This document shows positions 17,971-27,128 of a stretch of 64,000 bases of DNA, piece after piece. This DNA comes from Singulisphaera sp. GP187 (GTDB lineage Bacteria > Planctomycetota > Phycisphaerae > Phycisphaerales > SM1A02). Numbering within the stretch: the stretch's first letter is position 1; each line of letters begins with the position of its first letter. The position numbers were made by a program, and so were the translations under genes. The notes beneath the pieces were generated by a model. That model was not told the DNA's origin. It saw only the letters and a program-made list of their open reading frames with translations, and ran no database searches. The stretch covers positions 1 to 64,000 of the forward strand of contig CAMBOV010000012.1 of NCBI GenBank assembly GCA_945869475.1, written 5' to 3'.

Positions 17971-20018
17971 GATCGCAACTCCGCCTTGAGGTCTTTGGCA
18001 AGCAGTTCGGTGAGGCGTGCAAGTTGTGGCTCAACCTCCTCGCGGCGAAGGGTGCGATCAGCGGCGCGAAAGCAGAGGCGAACGGTGGTCGATCGCCGAG
18101 TCGCGCCGAGTTGTTTTCCCCTCCAATTGCCAACGAATTCGATCGATTCGAAGAACGGCAACTGCGCGCTGCGAATGGTCGACTCGATCTGACTCCACGT
18201 CACATCGTCACCGACAACGATCGACAGATCTCGGTCGAGCAGTGGACTGTTCGCGAGAGTTTCCGCTCGTGGAGTGGGTGGATAGCTCTCGGCGAGCAGT
18301 GTCCAGTCGAGCTCTGCCGCGGCGACCGAGCCTTCGAGACCGAAGGCGTGCTGTGCGGTCGATGAGATCAATCCAAGAACTCCCACGGCTTTCCCGTCAA
18401 TCAAGAGTGTGCCCGCAGGGTGCAAGCCGCTGCCGGCACTGGTGCAGACAGTGCACGGCGAGGTGATCTGCACCTCGCACGAGGCGTGTGTTCCGCGCAG
18501 TTCGCGCGCGAGTGCCTCGATCGATCCGCGCACGAGTCGATAGAGCGACTCGGGCGGTGACGAATCGCTCGCAACAAGTGCAAGCGTACGTTTCTCGTGA
18601 TGCGTTTTTCCTTCGAGCCAAAATGTTGTTGCGTGTTCGAAGAGTCGAACGTTCTGGCTGCCTCGATCTCGATTCACCTTGAGCGATTGCAAGAGACTGC
18701 AGAGCAGTGACGGGCGAAGGATCGGCTCTCCCATCGTTCGTTCGTCCGCGACACGAAGTGCGACGAATTCGCGAGGAAGAAAGGGTGCCGCCGCGCGCTC
18801 AGAGACGAGTGTTGGCGAGACCGTCTCGACGAAGCCGAGCCCCGCGAGTGCGTTCTTCGCGGTGCGCACTGCTTCGACGGCGAATTGCCGTCCAACAGGT
18901 CGAATCGAGACGACGTCGTGTTGTGGTATTCGATCGAGGCCCGCGAGTCGAACGACCTCCTCGATGAGATCGATCTCGCGTGTGACATCGATGCGGCGGG
19001 ACGGAATCGTGCAGGTGATGGTCGCACTCGCGAGAACGGGCGAGAATCCAAGCACGGTGAGAATCTGCATGACCTCGCGCGGTTCGAGCGGGTATCCAGC
19101 GATGGCGATCAATCGTTCGAGGCGAAGCATGACCGTGAGCGCTGCAGGGACCGATGGTCCCGCAGCGACCGATCCACTGAGCAGTGATCCGCCGGCAGTT
19201 TCGAGAATCAATGCGACGAGTCGTTGCGCGGCCTCATCGACCTCGGCCGGGTGCACGCCGCGCTCGAAGCGATAGCTCGAATCGCTCGAGATGCGAAGTG
19301 CTCGGCTTGTCTTTCGAACAGCGACAGGATCGAATGCCGCCGCTTCAATGACGATATCGGTTGTTGCATCAGTGACTGCGGTCGCCGCGCCGCCCTTCAC
19401 GCCCGCGAGTGCGACCGGTCGTTCGCCATCGGCGATGACGAGTATTCCTGCGTCGAGCGTGATGCTCTTAGCTCCTTCGCCCAGCGGCAGAAACGTCTCG
19501 CCCTCTCGTGATGCGCGCACATGGATCACCGCGCCCGTGAGCTTCGCGAGGTCGAAGACGTGCGATGGTTGGCCATATTCGAAGAGCACGAAGTTGGTGC
19601 AGTCCACGACGTTATTGCGGGGAATCTGACCGATTGCGATGAGTCGCTCCTGCAACCACGGCGGACTCGGGGCAACCGTGACTCCGCGGATGACCCGTGC
19701 CGTGTAGCGCGGGCAGCGCAGTGGTTCGTGATTCGTGACTGAGATCGCAGACGAGGCAGCCTCCGTGGCGCAGACCGATGCGCTCGAGGGCAAGACGATC
19801 GTTCGGCCGCTCGCCGCAGCGATTTCACGAGCGAGTCCGAGGTGGCAGAGGCAGTCACCGCGGTTACTTGTCGTCTCGATCTCTTGCGCGTAGTCGCCAC
19901 CTGAGAGTTTTTCAGAGGACTCGCACGGAAAACCAACGCCCGTCAGAATCTGAGCCTGCTCATCGGCGGTGGTGGAAGACGACAGGTACGCATTGATCCA
20001 GTTCACACTTGTTCGCAT
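17967..20018 (-). CDS. pheT: Phenylalanine-tRNA ligase beta subunit, short form
   Basis: A 683-residue protein. The ATG at 20018 gives MRTSVNWINAYL, matching the usual PheT N terminus. Recognisable parts are the B3/B4 editing region (NRGDCLCHLGLAREIAAASG; VVDCTNFVLFEYGQPSHVFD), the B5 region (SSYRFERGVHPAEVDEAAQR), the catalytic-like region (EVVRLAGLDRIP; LRPSLLCSLLQSLKVN) and the C-terminal FDX-ACB anticodon-binding domain (about 590-683). With the alpha subunit it charges tRNA-Phe. Between the N-terminal helix (about residue 35) and the NRGDC motif (about 53) the OB-fold tRNA-binding domain of standard ~800-residue PheT is missing. pheS is not in the window. Confidence 0.93.
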   Translation of the reverse strand: MRTSVNWINAYLSSSTTADEQAQILTGVGFPCESSEKLSGGDYAQEIETTSNRGDCLCHLGLAREIAAASGRTIVLPSSASVCATEAASSAISVTNHEPLRCPRYTARVIRGVTVAPSPPWLQERLIAIGQIPRNNVVDCTNFVLFEYGQPSHVFDLAKLTGAVIHVRASREGETFLPLGEGAKSITLDAGILVIADGERPVALAGVKGGAATAVTDATTDIVIEAAAFDPVAVRKTSRALRISSDSSYRFERGVHPAEVDEAAQRLVALILETAGGSLLSGSVAAGPSVPAALTVMLRLERLIAIAGYPLEPREVMQILTVLGFSPVLASATITCTIPSRRIDVTREIDLIEEVVRLAGLDRIPQHDVVSIRPVGRQFAVEAVRTAKNALAGLGFVETVSPTLVSERAAAPFLPREFVALRVADERTMGEPILRPSLLCSLLQSLKVNRDRGSQNVRLFEHATTFWLEGKTHHEKRTLALVASDSSPPESLYRLVRGSIEALARELRGTHASCEVQITSPCTVCTSAGSGLHPAGTLLIDGKAVGVLGLISSTAQHAFGLEGSVAAAELDWTLLAESYPPTPRAETLANSPLLDRDLSIVVGDDVTWSQIESTIRSAQLPFFESIEFVGNWRGKQLGATRRSTTVRLCFRAADRTLRREEVEPQLARLTELLAKDLKAELRS

Positions 20019-20053
20019 GGTCGCCCGCAAGACTACCGCGCGCTTTGACGTGT

Positions 20054-20065
20054 TACTCTTGGCGC
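20054..20065 (+). promoter_or_regulatory. Possible leaderless promoter, -10 box TACTCT
   Basis: TACTCT (20054-20059) is followed by 6 nt and the ATG of the lipoprotein gene at 20066. The whole divergent gap to pheT is 47 bp. No Shine-Dalgarno sequence is seen. Confidence 0.4.
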
Positions 20066-20716
20066 ATGGTGCCCCTGCGAGTGAGCGAGACGATCGTGAT
20101 TCTTGTTGAAGCCCTCGTGCTGAGCCTGGTGGCATCGACGATGAGTGGATGCACCGATGTTCGCACGACACACATCGACACGGCGACGTGTCCAGATGAC
20201 TTTTCAGTCGACGTCACGATTCTCACGGGAAGCCGTGCGAAAGATCTGCCTCAGGCCCATGCGCGCCAAGGAAAACTCACGCTGCTCGCAGATGGCAGCT
20301 TGCACAGCGATAGCGGCGACAGTTTGAGTTTCGCGACGAGACCAGCTGCGACGCGCTGGCTCTATCAGCGACAAGTCGAGGGGGTCTGGACTCTCGCCGG
20401 TGAATTGGGATGGCTCGATCCATCGACTGCGAACATCGATCTCTGGCCCGGATCGGTGCGACCGACGACCGATGAGATTGTCTACATCCTCTTCTTTCAT
20501 GGTGATGGCACGGACTGGTGGTACGTGCGTCGATTCAAGACTTCGGAGATTCCAGATCCTCGCGCGGTGCAATTCGTGCGAAGCCTGTGTGATCTCGCAT
20601 GGGCGACTGATCGGGGTCAAGATCGTAACCTTCCACATCGGTATGACTTTGGTCCAAATCCGTATGAAGGATTCGCCAAGGCTCCGCCATTTTCGTTTGC
20701 GAAGCCAACGCAGTGA
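20066..20716 (+). CDS. Putative lipoprotein, unknown function
   Basis: A 216-residue protein with an N-terminal hydrophobic segment (ETIVILVEALVLSLVAS) and a lipobox-like SGC (MSGCTDVRTTH), so the mature protein probably starts at that Cys. The remainder is beta-rich with many Trp and Asp residues (GKLTLLADGSLHSDSGDS; TDWWYVRRFKT) and is not a family I recognise. The next gene overlaps by 4 bp (GTGA) and is also a small lipoprotein, so the pair is translationally coupled and probably acts together. The ATG at 20066 is preferred over longer frames because of the TACTCT box 6 nt upstream and the lipoprotein signal. Confidence 0.6.
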   Translation: MVPLRVSETIVILVEALVLSLVASTMSGCTDVRTTHIDTATCPDDFSVDVTILTGSRAKDLPQAHARQGKLTLLADGSLHSDSGDSLSFATRPAATRWLYQRQVEGVWTLAGELGWLDPSTANIDLWPGSVRPTTDEIVYILFFHGDGTDWWYVRRFKTSEIPDPRAVQFVRSLCDLAWATDRGQDRNLPHRYDFGPNPYEGFAKAPPFSFAKPTQ

Positions 20717-21222
20717 GTGGGGGCTCTGCACGTTCGGTGCGAGCCGCGGGGGTTGCGATTGCGATGGCGATCGCACTGTCAAGTTGCAACACGCTACCCA
20801 ACCTGCCACACGATGTTGGTGAATGCGGCGTTGCTCTGGTGATTTGGTTGCGCCATCCCAATGCTGCGCGATATGAGTATTTCACAGTCGACGGCGGAGT
20901 CTTCGCCTACGGAGCTGGTCGCGATGCGCTGCTTCTCAAGACCTCGTGGCAGACCGACCTCTCTGCAGAGCAGTGCCGCTCTCTGAGTGACATTGCTCAG
21001 CGAGGTGGATGGTTCACCGAGGGATTCACACCGCCCATCGCCGCAGCGGGCGACCTCAGCGCCGACTGCGCCGTGAGCTGGCCAGGTGGACGCCAACAAT
21101 TTGTCGTTCAAGGAGTTGAGCCATCTTTGCAGGCTGCGACCGCTCTGCTTCGGGCGATCGCGGATGTTCGATTTCAACCCGCACTTGATCGCCTGCCAGA
21201 GGCGGGGCTCCAGAAGAAGTGA
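20713..21222 (+). CDS. Small lipoprotein, unknown function
   Basis: A 169-residue protein starting at a GTG that overlaps the previous stop by 4 bp. The signal peptide (RAAGVAIAMAIALSSC) ends in a classic lipobox SSC. The mature part has a beta-rich stretch (ARYEYFTVDGGVFAYGAGRD) and a helix typical of small regulatory or inhibitor lipoproteins, but no known domain is recognised. Two internal cysteines (ECGVAL; EQCRSL) and one later (ADCAVSW) could form a disulfide in the envelope. It is the second gene of a two-gene lipoprotein unit ahead of the sigma factor operon, separated from that by 156 bp. Confidence 0.6.
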   Translation: MSGGSARSVRAAGVAIAMAIALSSCNTLPNLPHDVGECGVALVIWLRHPNAARYEYFTVDGGVFAYGAGRDALLLKTSWQTDLSAEQCRSLSDIAQRGGWFTEGFTPPIAAAGDLSADCAVSWPGGRQQFVVQGVEPSLQAATALLRAIADVRFQPALDRLPEAGLQKK

Positions 21223-21366
21223 GCAGCGCGGGGTGAACGTGGCGGTGACTCCTCAGTGCACGCGCGGTGGATAAGTGCATCGCGAACTGCGAAAGTGAAA
21301 AAATGGGAGTGTTGTTCACAGATCGCTTCGCAAAGTATTAGCCTGCCCTCGATTACTCACATGCAG

Positions 21367-21373
21367 AAGGAGG
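21367..21373 (+). promoter_or_regulatory. Strong Shine-Dalgarno site deciding the sigma factor start
   Basis: AAGGAGG lies 5 nt before the ATG at 21379. It is the strongest ribosome binding site in the window and fixes the start of the sigma factor gene against longer upstream frames. The 156-bp gap before it (21223-21378) should hold the promoter, but no convincing -35/-10 pair was found. Confidence 0.7.
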
Positions 21374-21378
21374 CTTTG

Positions 21379-22032
21379 ATGACAGAGACTCAACCCGGCG
21401 GATTCGATGTTGTCTGGCGAGCGCGAATTGAACGCGCCTACTTGCAACACCGCGAGGCGATCATCGCGAATCTGAAGCATTTTCATTCGATGGGGGCGAT
21501 CGAGGATGCGATGCACGGTGTCTTCGCGCGCTGGCTTGCGCGCATTCCAAGTTCTGCGGCGGTGGCAGAGGTCATGTTGCAGCCCGCCTACCTGTTCACC
21601 TGTGTTCGCAAAGAGATTCATGATGAAATCATCGTGCAGAACCGCCGTCGTCACTTGGCGAGTCGCGCAGTCGACCGAGGTGCTCTCGCGTCGCGCGCAG
21701 AAACCCCTCGCGGCGGCGATCCTGCGCATGCGGTCGAACCGGCGCTGAGCGATGAGCAACTCACTGAAGAACTTGCACGACTTCCAGAGAACCAATCGGA
21801 CGCGTTGCGATCGTTTGCCGCTGAGAACGTGCGAAGCCGTGATGCTGCGCGCACGCTCGGTTGCGGCGAGGGTGCGCTCTTTGTGAGGCGACACCGCGCT
21901 TTGGCGGAGATTCGTGAACATCGTGCCGAGTGCGAACTCGCCGCTCGACTTGAGTCACGCCGAAAGCAGGCCGGCGAGGGTGGGGGTGGCCGCGTCACTG
22001 CGAGCCCGTCCCAGTTGGGCATCGCCTCCTAG
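21379..22032 (+). CDS. ECF-like sigma-70 family factor
   Basis: A 217-residue protein. Residues about 20-90 resemble sigma region 2 (FHSMGAIEDAMHGVFARWLAR; AYLFTCVRKEIHDEIIVQNRR). Residues about 120-185 resemble region 4 with an HTH (ELARLPENQSDALRSFAAE; SRDAARTLGCGEGALFVRRHR). A basic, Gly-rich tail follows. Region 3 is absent, as in ECF factors. No anti-sigma factor is adjacent; instead the gene is 12 bp before an Hsp70 gene and in the same unit as ispD. It may direct transcription of its own operon or a stress regulon; this is inference. Sequence conservation in region 2 is weak, so it may be a divergent ECF group. Confidence 0.7.
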   Translation: MTETQPGGFDVVWRARIERAYLQHREAIIANLKHFHSMGAIEDAMHGVFARWLARIPSSAAVAEVMLQPAYLFTCVRKEIHDEIIVQNRRRHLASRAVDRGALASRAETPRGGDPAHAVEPALSDEQLTEELARLPENQSDALRSFAAENVRSRDAARTLGCGEGALFVRRHRALAEIREHRAECELAARLESRRKQAGEGGGGRVTASPSQLGIAS

Positions 22033-22044
22033 ACTCACGATTGA

Positions 22045-23919
22045 ATGTCACTGCCGCAGCTGCTGAGCGATCCCATTATTGGAATTGATTTAGGTACGAC
22101 GAATTCGCTCGTGGCATTCAGTGATGCAGCTGGACCGCGCGTGTTGTGCAACGAGGCCGGCGAGCGGATGATTGCCTCCGCGGTGCGCTACAGCAACGGT
22201 GCCGCTGTCGCGGTGGGATGCGATGCGCGTCGAAGCGCGGCGGAGTATCCAGCAGAGACGGTGTTGAGCTCCAAGCGGCTGATGGGACGCTCCTACGACG
22301 AGGCGCGTGCACGCACTGGTGGAGAGGTCTCACAACTCTGTGCGGGCGCGCGCGGTCTCGCCGCAATCCGCGCCGGTGGAGCAACACTTTTGCCGCAAGA
22401 GGTCGCAGCGGTCATCCTTCGTGAACTGCGACGAATCGCAGAAGTGCAGCTTGGAGTTTCGGTGCGCCGCGCAGTCATCACAGTGCCGGCATACTTCGAT
22501 GATGGACAGCGCCAGGCGACGCGTGACGCGGCCCGTCTCGCTGGTCTCGATGCAGTGCGAATCGTGAATGAGCCGACGGCTGCTGCGCTCGCGTATGGAA
22601 TCGGCGCGCGTGGTCGCAGCGAGACGATCGCTGTGTACGACTTCGGCGGAGGCACGTTTGACATCTCGATCTTGCAGGTGATCCCAGATGGTGGCAGCGG
22701 CGATGGCGATCTCTTTCGCGTTCTCTCGACCGCGGGAGACACGCACTTGGGCGGCGACGACATCGACGAGCTGCTCGCACGACACATCGCACGAGACGGC
22801 GCACGAGAGCTCGAGAGTGTGGCGGACGAGCCGACGCGCGCACTCCGCGATCGTGCCGAGTCGACGAAAATAACCCTCTCGCTGCGCGAATCTGTGGATA
22901 TTGAGTTCGAGACGAGTGATGGCACGCGCAACGCATGCAGCGTGACTCGCGCGACGTTCGATGGACTCATTCGTCCGTTGGTGCAGAGGACCATCGACGC
23001 GTGTGCGCGCGCAATGCGCGACGGTGGGTCGCCCGCGATCGACCGGGTCGTCATGGTTGGAGGGTCCACTCGCATTCCGCTCGTTCGTCAGCTCGTTTCT
23101 GAGTTTTTCGCGCTCGAGCCCTATACGGCGGTCGATCCTGATCTCGTTGTTGCACTCGGCGCGGCGGTGCAGGCGTCCGTGTTGCGTGGCGATCGACGAG
23201 ACGTGCTGCTGCTCGATGTAATCCCGCTCTCGCTGGGTATCGAGACCGTCGGCGGAGCGGTCGCGAAATTGCTGATGCGAAACGCGATGATCCCAGCGCG
23301 CGCGACCGAACTCTTCTCGACAAGCGTCGACAACCAAACGTCGGTGCGATTGCAGGTTGTGCAGGGCGAGCGTGAGATGGCCTGCGATTGCCGTTCACTT
23401 GCGACGTTTGAGCTGCGCGGACTGCCTGCGATGCCTGCGGGAATTCCACAAGTCGAAGTCGCATTCCTTGTCGACGCCAATGGTGTGTTGCAAGTGAGCG
23501 CGGTCGAGCGACGCAGTGGATGTCGAGCGAGCGTGCAGGTGGTGCCGAGTTACGGTCTGACGGTTGAAGAGATCGAGCGCATCGAGGCTGAGAGTCTCGT
23601 GCATGCACGCAGCGACATGCACCACCACCGTGTCGTCGATCTTGCAGTGAATTGCGCGCTCGATATCAAGTGGATCGAGGAAGCCTTGGCGAAGACCCGC
23701 AGTGAACTCAGCGAGCCGTACGTCACGAAGGTCGAAGCGTTGCTCGCACAGTTGCGCGAGTTCGTCGGCGCGGCGCGCGCGACACCGCACGAGGTCGATG
23801 CGGATGCGTTCTTCGCTGCGAAGGATCTGCTCGATCGAGCGAGCATGCACCTTCACGAAACGTCGATCGCACGAAGTTTGCGCGAGATGTCCATCCCAAC
23901 GAAAGAGAGCATCCCATGA
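22045..23919 (+). CDS. Hsp70 family chaperone (HscA/DnaK-like)
   Basis: A 624-residue Hsp70. The ATPase domain shows phosphate 1 [13 protein letters not shown] (residues 13-25), [44 protein letters not shown] and [12 protein letters not shown]. The substrate domain follows ([31 protein letters not shown]). Length (E. coli HscA is 616) and motifs [10 protein letters not shown] and [12 protein letters not shown] are closer to HscA, the iron-sulfur assembly chaperone, than to DnaK, but no iscS, iscU or hscB is nearby, so the client is open. The C-terminal lid is short and lacks the acidic EEVD-like tail. It follows the sigma factor by 12 bp and overlaps ispD by 4 bp. Confidence 0.9.
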   Translation: MSLPQLLSDPIIGIDLGTTNSLVAFSDAAGPRVLCNEAGERMIASAVRYSNGAAVAVGCDARRSAAEYPAETVLSSKRLMGRSYDEARARTGGEVSQLCAGARGLAAIRAGGATLLPQEVAAVILRELRRIAEVQLGVSVRRAVITVPAYFDDGQRQATRDAARLAGLDAVRIVNEPTAAALAYGIGARGRSETIAVYDFGGGTFDISILQVIPDGGSGDGDLFRVLSTAGDTHLGGDDIDELLARHIARDGARELESVADEPTRALRDRAESTKITLSLRESVDIEFETSDGTRNACSVTRATFDGLIRPLVQRTIDACARAMRDGGSPAIDRVVMVGGSTRIPLVRQLVSEFFALEPYTAVDPDLVVALGAAVQASVLRGDRRDVLLLDVIPLSLGIETVGGAVAKLLMRNAMIPARATELFSTSVDNQTSVRLQVVQGEREMACDCRSLATFELRGLPAMPAGIPQVEVAFLVDANGVLQVSAVERRSGCRASVQVVPSYGLTVEEIERIEAESLVHARSDMHHHRVVDLAVNCALDIKWIEEALAKTRSELSEPYVTKVEALLAQLREFVGAARATPHEVDADAFFAAKDLLDRASMHLHETSIARSLREMSIPTKESIP

Positions 23920-24707
23920 GTGAGTTTCGAGTTGCCGTCATCATTCCCGCCGCAGGTCAAGGCACCCGATTCGGCGCAGACAAATTGGGGCAAGATCTCG
24001 GGGGCCGCCCGCTCTTGTTGCGCACGGTCGAGCTCTTTACGAAGCGCGAGGAAGTCGGGGCGATCATCGTCGCGGCTCCGCCCGAGTCGTTCGATGACTT
24101 TCGGCTGCGCTACGGCGCGCAACTTGGATTTCACGGCGTGCTCATCGTTGCCGGTGGACGCACCGAGCGGTGGGAGAGCGTTCGAAACGCGCTCGCGGTT
24201 GTGCCAGCCGAGTGCACGCACATCGCCGTGCATGATGCGGCGCGACCTGGAGCGAGCGCCGCACTCTTGACGCGAATCTTCGATGCGGCGCGAGTTGCCG
24301 ACGCGGTGATCCCCGGCGAACCGGTGAGTGCGACGCTCAAGCGCGTCACAGAAGAGACCTTTCAAGCGACTGAAGATGACGCGGTCGCGGATGCAATTCT
24401 GGGTGAGGCCGGAAAGGACGCAGTGCGGGGTCGCCGCGTTGAGGCGACGATTTCGCGCACTCGCGTGGTCGCGATTCAGACTCCGCAGATTTTCGCTGCG
24501 GCGCTTCTGCGACGCGCGTACGCGCAAGAGAATCTCGCAGGTGCAACGGATGACGCAATGCTTGTCGAGCAACTCGGCGAGCCTGTGCTCGTTGTTGATG
24601 GCGAACCGCGCAATATGAAGGTCACGACGACTGCCGACCTTGCGATTCTGCGGGCGATTCTCGGTCACCGGTCGGCCGAAGAACGCCCAGCACACAAACG
24701 ATTCTGA
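23916..24707 (+). CDS. ispD: 2-C-methyl-D-erythritol 4-phosphate cytidylyltransferase
   Basis: A 263-residue enzyme of the MEP isoprenoid pathway; it joins CTP and MEP to give CDP-ME. The nucleotide-binding signature [16 protein letters not shown] is at residues 11-26, followed by [20 protein letters not shown] (residues about 107-113), [13 protein letters not shown] and [11 protein letters not shown]. All conserved charged residues for CTP and metal binding are present. The ATG overlaps the Hsp70 stop by 4 bp, so translation is coupled to the chaperone. The gene converges with the FeoB-associated gene (5 bp gap). Confidence 0.93.
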   Translation: MSEFRVAVIIPAAGQGTRFGADKLGQDLGGRPLLLRTVELFTKREEVGAIIVAAPPESFDDFRLRYGAQLGFHGVLIVAGGRTERWESVRNALAVVPAECTHIAVHDAARPGASAALLTRIFDAARVADAVIPGEPVSATLKRVTEETFQATEDDAVADAILGEAGKDAVRGRRVEATISRTRVVAIQTPQIFAAALLRRAYAQENLAGATDDAMLVEQLGEPVLVVDGEPRNMKVTTTADLAILRAILGHRSAEERPAHKRF

Positions 24708-24712
24708 CGAAC

Positions 24713-24913
24713 TCAGGCGCGGCGCGGCTTCGCGCCGTCAATAGTGAGTTGCGCAGGCTGATCCTGTCCGCTGGAACTCTTGCTCGGACAATTCGGGCAC
24801 GCTGCACCCTTGCCGCGACGTGGAAGAAGCGTGCGCACGACAAACCACACGGCGACCGCGACGGACGCCGTGGCGATCCAGAACTGCCAGTCGTTGAGGG
24901 GCAATCCATTCAT
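24713..24913 (-). CDS. FeoB-associated Cys-rich membrane protein
   Basis: A 66-residue protein with one membrane segment (WQFWIATASVAVAVWFVVRTL), a basic turn (LPRRGKG) and a CPNCPS motif, matching the small FeoB-associated cysteine-rich family that lies next to feoB in many bacteria. The role is thought to be assembly or function of the FeoB transporter. The start overlaps the feoB stop by 4 bp (ATGA). The C-terminal tail holds a GC-rich inverted repeat that is probably coding coincidence. Confidence 0.8.
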   Translation of the reverse strand: MNGLPLNDWQFWIATASVAVAVWFVVRTLLPRRGKGAACPNCPSKSSSGQDQPAQLTIDGAKPRRA

Positions 24914-26865
24914 GACATCACACGATACGCCACCCACGCGGCGCCATAGGCGACGGCCGACATGTAGACGAACTGACCGAGGGGCCACTTCCACGATCCC
25001 GTTTCGCGGCGAACGACGACGAGTGTTGGAAGGCACTGCATCGCGAGTACGAAGAACACCAAGAGAGATGCGGCGGTTGGAATGTTGAAGAGCGGCTGAC
25101 CATCGCTGCGTGTTGCCCGTCGAACACTCTCAAGCGTGCCGAGGTCTTCACCATCGGCGGATTGACCAGCCCCCGCGAGCACGAAGACGGTGGTCGTGAA
25201 AACTTCGCGAGCGAGGAAACTTGTGAGCACCGCAACGGTGAGCTGCTGGTCGAGGCCGAGGGGGGCGAATGCTGGCTGACAGATCGCCCCCAGTTGCCCC
25301 GCAAACGAGCCTGATTGTTGTGCGCGCTCATCGAGTGCATCGGCCTGAGCGATGAGCGACTCGCTGTCGATGGGATTGGTCGACGCGATGACTTCGGCTT
25401 GAGTTCGCAGATCGCTGCTCTCAATCGATGGCGTCGAGTGTGGATAGGCACTCAGCCACCACATCACCACGGCGATGGCGAGGATGACGCTTCCGGCACT
25501 CTTGAGAAAGACGAGTGCTCGGTCAAGTGCGACCAGCGCCGCACTGCGAAGTGAGGGCAAGCGGTAATCAGGAAGTTCGAGCATCATCGGCGCGCTCGGT
25601 CCGCGCAGGATGCTTCTGCGCAGAATTGCGGCGGTGCCAAGCGCAGCGACCGCGCCGAGCACGTAGCACGCAGTGAATGCGATGCCTGCCGCGAGGGGGC
25701 GTCCTGCAAAGAGAAGTCCAGTGAGCAGTGCGTACACCGGCACGCGCGCGCTGCAACTCATGAAGGGCGCGACGAGAATCGTCGTGAGCCGCTCGCGTGG
25801 ATCTGGAATCAGCCGCGTCGCCATGATTCCAGGAAGCGCGCATGCGTGCGATGAGAGCAGTGGCATGAAGGCTTGTCCGGGCAATCCAAATCGTCGCATC
25901 AGACGATCGACTGCGAATGCGGCGCGCGCGAGGTAGCCCGAGTCTTCGAGCAGTGCCAGCAAAAAGAACAAGAGCACGATCTGCGGCACGAAAACCACTG
26001 TTGCGGCGACGCCACCGACGACGCCATCGATGGCGAGATCGCGCAGCACCCCACTGGGCAGCATCGAGTGAAGCGCCGAGCCGAGCCATCCAAAGATTGA
26101 ATCGACTGCGTCCATCGGAAACGCTGCGAGCCAATAGATCGACGCGAACAAAAGCGACATGATGATGGCAAAGACCACGATGCCAATCACTGGATGGATG
26201 AACGCCGCATCGAGGCGGTCGTGCACTGTCATCTCGTCATCGATCTTGAGTGGCGGATGCGCTGCCATCTGCGCAAAGGTCTCTGCAGCCCACGCACAAC
26301 TCGCGACCGATCCTGGCTCGCTTGTGGGCAGCGAAATAGCAGGATGCGCTGGCGACTGTGCCTTCGCGGCGGCGGCCAGTGCGTCGAGCAATCGATTGAC
26401 TCCCACTCCAGTGCGCGCCGAGACTGCGATGACCGTGACGCCGAGCAACTTGGATGCCGCCTCTTCATCGATGATGAGTCCTCGGCGCTGCGCGAGGTCA
26501 ACCATGTTGATGGCGATCACCGTTGGAAGTCCGCGGCGCAGGGCGCTCGCTGCAAACTGCAGATTGCGCAGCAAGTTGTTTGCGTCGAGAACGATGAGCG
26601 CGCCATCGGGTCGTCCATCGCCGATGCGTCCCTCGAGACAGTCGACGCAGAGTTTGCTCTCAGGCATCTCGAGCATCAAACTGTAGATGCCGGGCAGATC
26701 GATGAGATCGAACTCATCACCCGTCGCACTCGTGCAGCGACCGACTTGGTGTTCGACGGTGCTTCCAGGATGGTTCGCAGTTTTCGAGCGCAGTCCGCAG
26801 AGCCGATTGAAGAGCGTGCTCTTTCCGGTGTTGGGATTTCCAAGCAGTGCAATTCGCAGCGTCAC
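24910..26865 (-). CDS. feoB: Ferrous iron transport protein B
   Basis: A 651-residue inner-membrane Fe(II) transporter. The N-terminal G domain has G1 GNPNTGKST (residues 9-17), the switch region KTANHPGSTVEHQVG, G3 DLPGIYSL and G4 NMVD (about 120). The membrane part has the FeoB core pairs (LFASIYWLAAFPMD, FVPQIVLLFFLLALLEDSGYLAR; GFMPLLSSHACALPGIMATR-like segment with Cys; ARVPVYALLTGLLFAG). Transport is gated by GTP hydrolysis. It sits between feoA (4-bp overlap) and the FeoB-associated gene (4-bp overlap), giving a coupled three-gene operon under the Fur-like site at 27136. Confidence 0.95.
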   Translation of the reverse strand: MTLRIALLGNPNTGKSTLFNRLCGLRSKTANHPGSTVEHQVGRCTSATGDEFDLIDLPGIYSLMLEMPESKLCVDCLEGRIGDGRPDGALIVLDANNLLRNLQFAASALRRGLPTVIAINMVDLAQRRGLIIDEEAASKLLGVTVIAVSARTGVGVNRLLDALAAAAKAQSPAHPAISLPTSEPGSVASCAWAAETFAQMAAHPPLKIDDEMTVHDRLDAAFIHPVIGIVVFAIIMSLLFASIYWLAAFPMDAVDSIFGWLGSALHSMLPSGVLRDLAIDGVVGGVAATVVFVPQIVLLFFLLALLEDSGYLARAAFAVDRLMRRFGLPGQAFMPLLSSHACALPGIMATRLIPDPRERLTTILVAPFMSCSARVPVYALLTGLLFAGRPLAAGIAFTACYVLGAVAALGTAAILRRSILRGPSAPMMLELPDYRLPSLRSAALVALDRALVFLKSAGSVILAIAVVMWWLSAYPHSTPSIESSDLRTQAEVIASTNPIDSESLIAQADALDERAQQSGSFAGQLGAICQPAFAPLGLDQQLTVAVLTSFLAREVFTTTVFVLAGAGQSADGEDLGTLESVRRATRSDGQPLFNIPTAASLLVFFVLAMQCLPTLVVVRRETGSWKWPLGQFVYMSAVAYGAAWVAYRVMS

Positions 26866-27122
26866 GGCGCGGTCAATTCAATGGGAGTCACCATGATGAG
26901 GTCGGCGATCCCCTTTGGAAGTCCCAGTCGTGTTCGATCAATCTGCACGATGCACGGCGTGCCTGGGCGACAGACGCGCACCTCGCAACTTTCACCGAGT
27001 CCCATCGCGGCGAGCAAACATCGATGTTCCCTTGGAAGTGCATCGAGTGCTGAGCATTCGACGGTCGCACGTTGACCGCGCGGCAGTTGGCTCAGAGGGA
27101 TTCGAAGCGGGGTCGATGCCAT
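26862..27122 (-). CDS. feoA: Ferrous iron transport protein A
   Basis: An 86-residue SH3-like FeoA. Motifs: PLSQLPRGQRATV at the N terminus, then RCLLAAMGLGESCEVRVCRPG, which is the family core LxxMGxxxGxxxxVxxxxP, then CIVQIDRTRLGLPKGIADLIMV. FeoA binds FeoB and stimulates iron uptake. The ATG at 27122 is the only start that fits the family N terminus. It overlaps feoB by 4 bp. A -10 box lies 6 nt upstream of this ATG, so the mRNA is likely leaderless and controlled by a Fur-type repressor. Confidence 0.9.
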   Translation of the reverse strand: MASTPLRIPLSQLPRGQRATVECSALDALPREHRCLLAAMGLGESCEVRVCRPGTPCIVQIDRTRLGLPKGIADLIMVTPIELTAP

Positions 27123-27128
27123 CGTCCA

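Noticed and set aside
24721-24736. GGCGCG-GCTT-CGCGCC hairpin as a terminator
   Set aside because: It lies inside the end of the FeoB-associated gene, has a short stem and no T-run, and is easily explained by Ala/Arg codons in GC-rich DNA.
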